Assembly: GCA_030411725.1 (NCBI GenBank) | Contig: MU839835.1 | Location: forward strand, 620,001-684,000 | Length of the DNA: 64,000 nucleotides | From: Echria macrotheca | Taxonomy: Eukaryota > Ascomycota > Sordariomycetes > Sordariales > Schizotheciaceae | Direction of reading: 5' to 3' | Shown here: in pieces, positions 57,144 through 64,000 of the stretch | How the letters are laid out: each line of letters begins with the position of its first letter | How positions within the stretch are numbered: the stretch's first letter is position 1 | The notes under the pieces: generated by a model | The model's input: only the letters and a program-made list of their open reading frames with translations | Told to the model about the DNA's origin: nothing | Databases searched by the model: none | Translations under genes and position numbers: made by a program

Positions 57144-57506
57144 ATGCCTCTTCTCACAACCCGCCGCCACCATCACACTACCACCACCACGACGGCCCCT
57201 CGCCGCCGCGGCTTCTTCGGCCGGTACGGCGCCACGCCTCGCTCGAGGCCGGTGCACACGACGCATACTCCCGTCGTCCACCACCACCAGAAGCGCCATG
57301 CCACCATTGGCGACAAGATCAGTGGGGCTTTCTTGAAGCTCAAGGGTACCCTTACCGGGCGACCTGGACAAAAGGTTTGTACCTCCCTCCCGTACCGATA
57401 GACAGTAGGAAGCAGGACGCTAACACTGATGGGATAGGCTGCCGGTACCAGACGGATGCACGGCACTGACGGTCGTGGATCGCACCGTCGGAGAAGATTC
57501 TTTTAG
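57144..57506 (+). CDS. Small basic His/Thr/Arg-rich protein, 99 residues
   Basis: Member of a widespread but unnamed group of small basic proteins of filamentous ascomycetes (recognised from memory of the tail sequence). Exons 57144-57374 and 57438-57506 encode 99 residues. It starts MPLLTTRRHHH with a run of threonines, then Arg-rich sequence, the central helix TIGDKISGAFLKLKGTLTG, and the conserved tail AAGTRRMHGTDGRGSHRRR. Predicted pI is very high and no membrane segment is present, so nucleic-acid or acidic-membrane binding is possible (inference). Relatives are often reported as stress- or development-induced, which is not shown here. The conserved tail appears only after splicing out a 63-nt intron. 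Confidence 0.8.
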
Positions 57507-59600
57507 ATTTCCTTAGAAGAGGGTGGTTGATTTGACTTTTAGCGATGGGTGTACGATGACAGTGTAGAGCATGGGATTTGGGCGGGATGATACCAACTGT
57601 TGCGGGAGCGTGGCCCATATAGGCTGTATACGTATCATGGCGTTTGGTTGTGGCATTTGGCCTTCATGAATGAATACTTTATACCCCTGATTGTCTCGTT
57701 ATCCCCGTGTCTAGGTAGTTGTGCCTATGATTGATTTGCATCCTGTGATTTATGAGCCTTGAAGCCAGCCTATGAGCTTTGTTTTCGTCGAAGAAATAGG
57801 TAGGTGATGAGGGTCGGTGTTTGTACTTCGTAGCTGATTCATTCGCTGTTTTTCTGTACAGCAAACATTAACCGTGAGAACTTGATGTTCAGGAACGGAT
57901 CATCACACTTCTGTCAAGATGGACCTAGCTATGTAGTCGGGAGTCGCAGGCCACTTCTTATAAGATGACCATCTTTACAAAGACGCAGTACAAAACGGCA
58001 TAGATAGACCGTAGAAACCTATCCATGGTGGTTCATTAACGGCGCAGGCGATCAATTTGAAAGCGATGGGTTTGATCTGATTCTGCTGTTCCGCTGACCC
58101 TTTGGCAAGCAGAACAAACTGTTTGTAGTGCCAGTGTATCATGTACAAACGCTGCCATTGAAGCTATTCCATCGGAACCTGCACGCATCTAAGTGAATCC
58201 ACATCCAATTTTCAACAGGGGTGATATAGTTTAGCTTTGATAGTGATATCCAGAACAGCTGTGCTAGTCGAAAATAGGTCTTGTTCGGACAGAAAGTTAA
58301 CAGCTGTTAGAGCACTCCGTTCTCCTTCCTCCTCACCAGCATTCCCCCCTACCCCTCGCGCAAATAACGGTCCATGACCCAGCAAACACCATGATTCCAT
58401 CCAACTGGCCGATCGCCGAGCGTGAAGTCGTTTGCTTCTTCCAAGTGCGTGCCCTTCATGGGGCTGACGATGCCGGCGGCGTAAATCACGACTCTCCTTC
58501 GCAGTCGGCGCCGATGAGGTTGAAAATCCTGCTCTTCACCAGCGGAAACAACGCTTTCTTCCCCATCTTCCACCTCGTGAACGACTTCAACAACAGCAGA
58601 TGGCACCATCACATCTGACACCACCAAGCCTCGAATACCTGATACTCAACGAGAGCACCGCAATCATGTCTTCCACCCAGATCCAGAAGAATGTGGCCAA
58701 GAACTTTTCGGACCGGCCAAAGACGCACCACATCACGGGTGAGCCCTGTGCCGGCCAGGACAAGACGACTGCCAAAGAGACATCAGCGACTCTGCCTGGA
58801 TCTGTCGTCCCCCCTCCCCCCCAGAACCAAGCCCGAGGACACGAGCGAGACAGCTGCGGCAGTAACGAGACCATCTGGCCAGTGTTCACGGCCACGGCCA
58901 TGACCGTCACGAAAGCCAAAGCTGTCCTCAGCGAGGTTCGGTCCGGCCCGGCGAAGCGACTCGGGCGGGAAGGGGGGAAAGAGGACGAAATAAGAAAGAA
59001 GAGGCATGCGGCGCCGTCGCTAGGCCAGCTCGAGGAAATGGGCAGACAGCTGCGGGACGCCCTTCCCGACAAAGCATCAGAGTGACGCTGATGCAAAAGT
59101 CACAAATCCCAGGTAAGCAACCCGCATCCATACGCTGCTACTCCTGAAGTCGGACGGATTATTTACTCTAACAATTAATTCAGGGGCTATCTATAGTTAT
59201 CGTCGCGGCAGGCAACCTTAGCTCAGCTCGCTGCACGCTCAGCGCCTCAGCCAGCCACAGCGGGGTCCTGCAGAGCCTCGGCCCCCATTAACAATTGTCG
59301 GTCGCTCATTGGCGAATTGGCCCACCCAGAAGGGCACTGGAACGGCCCCTCCGAACCGAAGCCGAACCGTGTGTCGTCTGACGGGAGCGGGTCGCATGCC
59401 ACTGCAGATGCCATCTTTTCTCCCGGAGGCGAAATCTTATTGATTATATCCAGAGACGGCCACCTATCCCGCACCGCCCGTCCTGCGGACCCCCGAGACC
59501 AGAACCCGGAACCTGCTCCGCCGAAATAAAAGTCATTCGCTAGCTCGCCTCCTCCTGTCGATTCGTTTTGTTCTCGTCGTCGTCCGAGTCATCCATCAAA
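57507..59600. other. Intergenic region before HEM2
   Basis: 2.1 kb with one weak candidate frame at 58666-59085 (listed separately). Otherwise nothing supportable. Confidence 0.4.
58666..59085 (+). CDS. Possible hypothetical protein, 139 residues (weak)
   Basis: Open frame starting MSSTQIQKNVAKNFSDRPK. It is hydrophilic, with Lys, Glu and Pro runs, a Lys/Arg-rich part (KRLGREGGKEDEIRKKR) and a short amphipathic end (LGQLEEMGRQLRDALPDK). The sequence looks more protein-like than the surrounding noncoding frames, but no family is recognised and no intron or promoter evidence supports it. It could be spurious. Confidence 0.28.
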   Translation: MSSTQIQKNVAKNFSDRPKTHHITGEPCAGQDKTTAKETSATLPGSVVPPPPQNQARGHERDSCGSNETIWPVFTATAMTVTKAKAVLSEVRSGPAKRLGREGGKEDEIRKKRHAAPSLGQLEEMGRQLRDALPDKASE

Positions 59601-60808
59601 ATGTCGTTCTCAAGCCTTGTTCAGGATCTGACACTTCGCGACTCAGCTCCGCGGAGGCGGGGTGAGGCGTCAGCAGCTTCAACCATTGACGACCGCACCT
59701 CGCGCGCGTCGCTCGTCTCGCGCGCCATGTCCTATACCAGCACGGCCGCAACGAGCGTCAGCATCTCGGGTGATATCTCGAGCCAGCTGCACAGCGGGTA
59801 CAGCCACCCGCTCGCTCGCTCCTGGCAGGCCGAGCGCCAGCTCACCAAGGTAATTTATTCTCGTCTTCACATGGGAAGCGAAGCTAACCGTTGACCAAGT
59901 CCATGCTCATCTACCCGCTCTTCGTCTCGGACCAGGACGACGAGGAAGTCCTCATCCCCTCCCTCCCGAACCAGCACCGCCGCGGCCTCAACAAGCTCGT
60001 CCCCTTCCTCGAGCCGCTCGTGGCCAAGGGCTTGCGCTCCGTAATCCTATTCGGAGTCCCCCTGAAGCCGGGCATGAAGGACGCCCTCGGCACCGCGGCC
60101 GATGACCCGGAGGGCCCCGTGATCCGGAGCATCCAGCTGCTGCGCCAGCGCTTCCCCAGTCTCTACATCGTTGCCGACGTCTGTCTGTGCGAGTACACGT
60201 CGCACGGTCACTGCGGCATCCTGCGCGAGGACGGCAGCCTCAACAACCAGTGCTCGGTCGATCGCATCTCGGACGTGGCGCTGGCCTACGCCCGCGCCGG
60301 CGCCCACTGCGTCGCGCCCTCGGACATGAACGACGGGCGCATCCGCGCCATCAAGCTGAAGCTGATCGATGAAGGGATCGCGCACAGCGTTACGCTCATG
60401 TCGTACGCCGCCAAGTTCTCGGGCTGTCTGTACGGGCCGTTCCGCGACGCCGCTGGTTCTGTGCCTTCGTTTGGAGACAGGCGGTGCTACCAGCTGCCTC
60501 CTGGGGGTAGGGGACTTGCGCGCAGGGCTATCGTGCGAGATATCAACGAGGGCGCTGACATTATCATGGTCAAGCCGGCGGGGCAGTATCTTGATATCAT
60601 TAGTGATGCCAAGGAACTTGGTCGCGACCTGCCCATTGCTGCGTACCAGGTTAGTGGCGAGTTTGCCATGATCCATGCGGGTGCCAAGGCGGGCGTGTTC
60701 GACCTGCGCGCGATGGCGTTTGAGAGCACAGAGGGTATTCTTCGGGCGGGAGCGACCATTGTGGTGAGCTACTTCGCGCCCGAGTTTTTGGATTGGCTAT
60801 CCGATTAG
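59601..60808 (+). CDS. HEM2: Delta-aminolevulinic acid dehydratase (porphobilinogen synthase)
   Basis: Cytosolic second enzyme of haem synthesis; condenses two 5-aminolevulinate molecules to porphobilinogen. Exons 59601-59849 and 59900-60808 give 385 residues. The two active-site lysines lie in MSYAAKFSG (near residue 254) and MVKPAG (near residue 307). The zinc-binding cluster DVCLCEYTSHGHC and the conserved GDRRCYQLPPG are intact. An N-terminal leader of about 65 residues, Ser/Arg/Thr-rich, precedes the conserved LHSGYSHPLARSWQ; it is longer than in yeast (342 residues). The intron splits LTK from SMLIYPLFVSD, matching the family sequence exactly. No damage seen. Confidence 0.96.
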
Positions 60809-61690
60809 ATGGCTATCGGGGGCGGGTTGAAAAGGCGTGTTGAGGGGATGGGTCTGGCATGGTGTTTGGCGTTTTTGATTTGCCATGGGATTTCCGAGGG
60901 GGTTTATATGCAAAGGGCTCAGGGCAAGACATACAGTATAGAGCGACGACATGATGGTGGCGGCAGTGGATCGGACAAAAAGCATTGCAGATACTACTAT
61001 TACGGTATATGAAGGTATACCTATGGGTCTTTCTACCTCACCTCTTGAATTGACTTGCTGAATTCCGGTATATCGTTTGGCTGAGACATTGTTCTTGGGC
61101 CGTGGTGTTGACAGTGACCAGCTATGCAGCTGAACCCGGGCCATGTCGTTGAGAGGCGACTTGACGCGGATGCAGCGAGATATTTCTGGATCTCACCAGA
61201 TGTTGCCTTCCGCTGCCGCAACCTTTCGAGTCAGAGTTGCTCCCGGTTCTCGGTCATGTTTATTCTAGGTCCCTCATCCGGCGTCTTACACCGTATACTT
61301 TATGCAGCCTTGCTCTAAACCCGGGGTCTGTAGTTCTTCAGGGGCGGAATCTTCGACAAGACCGAATTGCGAAGCCATCATCCCGAGCCTTGAGAGTGGT
61401 CCGTATAACACGACCACGCTCTTTTTTTCTGTTTTGAAGTCGACCATATTTTTCCCTGGGTTCTGATACATATCATCGAACTGCCGCCTTAGTCTTTTGC
61501 ATGCTATTCCTTGCTCTGGCGGTTGATGGAGTCCCCGACCTGATGGCCCTTTCGCCTTGAATACCAACTTCTAGTTACATATTCTCTCAGAGATAGCCTC
61601 TTCGGGAATGGAAAGTCTCCCCTTGTATCTACCAAGGTATTTCAAGTCTAAATCCAGGACGCCTCTCAGCTCAGAGGTTGATTTCAGAAA
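60809..61690. other. Intergenic region between HEM2 and the acyltransferase gene
   Basis: 882 bp, no gene seen. Short open frames only. Confidence 0.4.
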
Positions 61691-63238
61691 ATGAACCACG
61701 CGGCGACAAGAAACACTCCCAGCTACGAAGAACCCACCATGCTGCTGTCCGAGAAGCCGCCCTCGGACATCGAGAACGAAGCCGGCCGCGTCGACATCTC
61801 GACCAGGCTCTCCCCCTCCCCCTCACACTCCCCTCCGACCCGTTTCCCCCGACCGATCACCCACCTAGTATCCAGGACCATCCTCTTCCTGATCCCCAGC
61901 TTCCTCCGAACCCCCCACCACCCGCCACCGTCCCATCCAACAAGCCACCTCGACGGCCTGCGCGGCCTCGCCGCCCTGATAGTCTTCCACTGCCACCTCT
62001 CCTACACAACCTTCCTCATCGCGCCCGGCTACGGCTACCAATACCCGCTCAACACCAACCCGCTCAAACTCCCCCTCATCCGCCTGCTCTACTCCGGCCC
62101 GCCCATGGTCTGCCTCTTCTTCGTCGTCTCGGGCTACGCACTCAGCACAAAACCCCTGCGCCTCCTACACACCCACACCCACCACGCGACCTCATTCGCC
62201 CCCACGTTGTCCTCGCTCGTCTTCCGGCGCTCCATCCGCCTCTTCCTCCCGCCAGCCATCTCCACCCTCCTGATCGTCGCCCTCCTCCGCGCCGGCCTCT
62301 ACGAACACACCCGCCCCTTCGCGACCTCTTCCCACTTCCTCCGCAACGTCCACGAGACGCACTACCACCGCCTCCCGTCCCTCGCAGACCAGCTCGCCGA
62401 CTGGGCCCGCACCCAGTGGGACTTCATCCACGTCTGGGACTGGAAGCCGTACGGCGGCAGCAACGGGATGGACGTGCACCTCTGGACGATCCCGGTCGAG
62501 TTCCGCTGCAGCATGCTTTTATTTTTGTCTCTTCTCGGCACGGCCTCGCTGCGTCCCACCGTCCGCCTTTTGGTCGTTGTGTTCCTCGCGACATTCTGTT
62601 ATTTTCATGGGCGGTGGGACATGCTCCTCTTCTACGCGGGCATGTTCCTCGCCGAGGTGGACAACATGCTGCTGCTGCTGCTGCCCGTCGTCGTCGTCCC
62701 CTTTCCCCGCGCTGCTTCTTCTTCTTTCGCCGGCGCCGACGATGATGACGATGCCGACAAGAAATGGATTCCGATCAGCTTGGTAGGGTTGTACCTCATG
62801 TCGCAGCCGGATCAGGGGTCAGACGCGACGCCGGGGTGGGTGCGGCTCTCAGAATTAATTCCGGAGTGGTGGCCTGGGGACGACAGACATCGCTACTTCC
62901 AGTGTTTCGGGGCCGTGGTGTTTGTCGGGGCCGTGGGCCGGTCGCCGGCGTGGCGGCGGATACTCAATTCGGGCGCGGTCCAGTATCTCGGGAGGATCAG
63001 CTATGCCATGTATCTGATGCACGGTCCGGTGATGCACACACTGGGTTATGCCGTGCAATGGGCGGTGTGGACGGTTGTCGGTACCGACGGGTTGGCGTAC
63101 AATCTAGGCTTCGCAGTGTCGGCCCTCATTATCATCCCGCTGGTGGTGTGTATTTCCGATATCTTCTGGCGGGCCGTAGACGCCCCAACCGTCCGGTTCG
63201 CCAAGTGGGTTGAGAGTAAATGCGTCGTTCATGAGTGA
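61691..63238 (+). CDS. Acyltransferase-3 family membrane protein
   Basis: Multi-pass membrane acyltransferase (family 3), which transfers acyl groups to sugars, lipids or small molecules. Single exon, 515 residues. The hallmark is the first-helix motif HLDGLRGLAALIVFHCH (about residues 86-102), followed by FFVVSGYALS and RRSIRLFLPPAIS. A WTIPVEFRCSM segment comes near residue 268, and the final helices are GRISYAMYLMHGPVMHTLGY and IIIPLVVCISDIFWRAVD. The N-terminal 85 residues are Pro/Ser-rich and cytosolic. An unusual loop near residues 335-355 holds a run of aspartates and a stretch of Val/Pro after a Leu6 run in DNA with repeated GCTGCT codons. The acceptor is unknown. Confidence 0.88.
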   Translation: MNHAATRNTPSYEEPTMLLSEKPPSDIENEAGRVDISTRLSPSPSHSPPTRFPRPITHLVSRTILFLIPSFLRTPHHPPPSHPTSHLDGLRGLAALIVFHCHLSYTTFLIAPGYGYQYPLNTNPLKLPLIRLLYSGPPMVCLFFVVSGYALSTKPLRLLHTHTHHATSFAPTLSSLVFRRSIRLFLPPAISTLLIVALLRAGLYEHTRPFATSSHFLRNVHETHYHRLPSLADQLADWARTQWDFIHVWDWKPYGGSNGMDVHLWTIPVEFRCSMLLFLSLLGTASLRPTVRLLVVVFLATFCYFHGRWDMLLFYAGMFLAEVDNMLLLLLPVVVVPFPRAASSSFAGADDDDDADKKWIPISLVGLYLMSQPDQGSDATPGWVRLSELIPEWWPGDDRHRYFQCFGAVVFVGAVGRSPAWRRILNSGAVQYLGRISYAMYLMHGPVMHTLGYAVQWAVWTVVGTDGLAYNLGFAVSALIIIPLVVCISDIFWRAVDAPTVRFAKWVESKCVVHE

Positions 63239-63316
63239 AATGAATTCTCATAGAAAAAACAAAACAAAAGAAAGTGTATATATATATTTTCCGAACCCTC
63301 TCTCCCCCCGGGGAAA

Positions 63317-64000
63317 TCATATCCCCCGTAACCTTGAATTATCCCTCTCCTCAATAGGCTTATACCTCTCCGCCAGCACCTCCTCAACACCCTTCTTCAT
63401 AACGCTCTCGTCCTTCTCATACCTCTCCCCCAGCGCCCGCTCAATCTCCGACACGTGCAGCAGCTTCGCATCCAGCCGCGAATCCGCCTTCTCCTCAGCC
63501 AGATACACCGCCGCCTTCGCCCTGCCCACCAGCTCCTTCGTCTTGCCGACCACACCCGCCACATCCTCTCTTATCTGCGACGCCGTCCCGCGCACGCCCT
63601 CCTTGAGCCTGTCCGTGTCGGGCATATGCACGGAAGGAGGAGCGGGAACAGGAACCCGCGCGGCGACATCTCGCACCCGCGCCTCGGCGTCGTCGCGCGC
63701 GGCCGCCCAGTCGCGCGTCTGCGCCCAGCGTACGGCACCTTCGATCTCGGCGTTCCACCGGTCCTTGGCTGCTTCGATGAAGTGGCCCCTGCGGCGCGCC
63801 GCGAGTTCTTCCCGCGAGGGCGGGTAGAGGATGGCTTCTTCTTCTTCTGGGGTCGTTGGGGATCGTGATGAGGGGACGAGGGTGTTGAGCACGCGGGTCT
63901 GCGCGCGCAGGATGTCGGACTGCGTCCTGCGGTTACGGTCGTGGGCTGCTAGGGCGAGGTAGGTTAGGCCTAGGGTTACTGTGACGCCACCTGTCTTTTT
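63317..64000 (-). CDS. AIM5: MICOS subunit MIC12/AIM5-like, partial at window edge
   Basis: Mitochondrial inner-membrane MICOS component, recognised from the fungal AIM5 layout. The coding end is at 63317. The 5' part lies beyond 64000, so the start is missing. The visible part begins with a hydrophobic helix (TGGVTVTLGLTYLALAAHDRNRR), then RAQTRVLN. It then has the family core AAKDRWNAEIEGAVRWAQTRDWAAAR, which matches the conserved 'KDRWN-E-EG-VRW-Q-DW' stretch. A long helical C terminus (EDVAGVVGKTKELVGRAKAAVYLAEEKAD) follows. An acceptor-like CAG near 63991 suggests a first intron just before the window edge. Family call is from memory. Confidence 0.74.
   Translation of the reverse strand, partial: KKTGGVTVTLGLTYLALAAHDRNRRTQSDILRAQTRVLNTLVPSSRSPTTPEEEEAILYPPSREELAARRRGHFIEAAKDRWNAEIEGAVRWAQTRDWAAARDDAEARVRDVAARVPVPAPPSVHMPDTDRLKEGVRGTASQIREDVAGVVGKTKELVGRAKAAVYLAEEKADSRLDAKLLHVSEIERALGERYEKDESVMKKGVEEVLAERYKPIEERDNSRLRGI

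Overview
The window is nuclear DNA from a filamentous ascomycete, most likely a Sordariomycete, possibly Sordariales (this placement is inference). Coding sequence is GC-rich. Most genes carry short introns of about 45-70 nt with GT-AG borders and CTRAC-like branch points. Typical fungal genes are present: STE24, mevalonate kinase, homoaconitase (the fungal lysine route), ICE2, secreted GH3 and lipase enzymes, and DUF3405. Exon borders were worked out by hand from reading frame and splice signals; every spliced total given is a multiple of three.

Layout. 0.6-9.5 kb: ICE2-like ER membrane protein (+), secreted class-3 lipase (-), secreted GH3 beta-glucosidase (+). 10-14.3 kb: mitochondrial ribosomal bL34m (-), CAAX protease STE24 (-), an intron-containing tRNA-His (+), an 87-residue single-pass protein (-) and ribosomal eL38 (+). 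14.5-22.1 kb: ABM-like two-domain protein (-), mevalonate kinase (+), protein farnesyl/geranylgeranyl-transferase alpha subunit (+), Mtr2/NTF2-like mRNA-export protein (-). 23.3-35 kb: secreted MetX-like alpha/beta hydrolase (+), tRNA-Ser(CGA) (-), short-chain dehydrogenase (-) divergent from a bZIP factor (+), a second identical tRNA-Ser(CGA) (+), MFS transporter (+), J-domain membrane protein (-), 4-coumarate-CoA-ligase-like enzyme (+). 35-39.2 kb: MEIOB/RPA1-like OB-fold protein (+) and inositol-3-phosphate synthase (-). 39.2-44.6 kb: a 5.4 kb gene-free stretch holding a 529-bp inverted-repeat transposon with an 8-bp target-site duplication. 44.6-64 kb: paxillin-like LIM protein (+), homoaconitase (+), DUF3405 protein (+), a small 114-residue protein (-), a tyrosine-phosphatase-like protein (+), a 99-residue basic protein (+), porphobilinogen synthase (+), acyltransferase-3 protein (+), and the 3' part of a MIC12/AIM5-like gene (-) cut by the window edge.

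How the genes relate. Most are housekeeping genes. Three of them, mevalonate kinase, the prenyltransferase alpha subunit and the CAAX protease, act in sequence on isoprenoid supply and protein prenylation and lie within 10 kb. The 23-35 kb segment looks more accessory (hydrolase, reductase, transcription factor, exporter, acyl-CoA ligase) and may be a small metabolic gene group; its bidirectional promoter contains a 9-bp-arm palindrome. The clearest new element is the non-autonomous transposon at 42936-43464.
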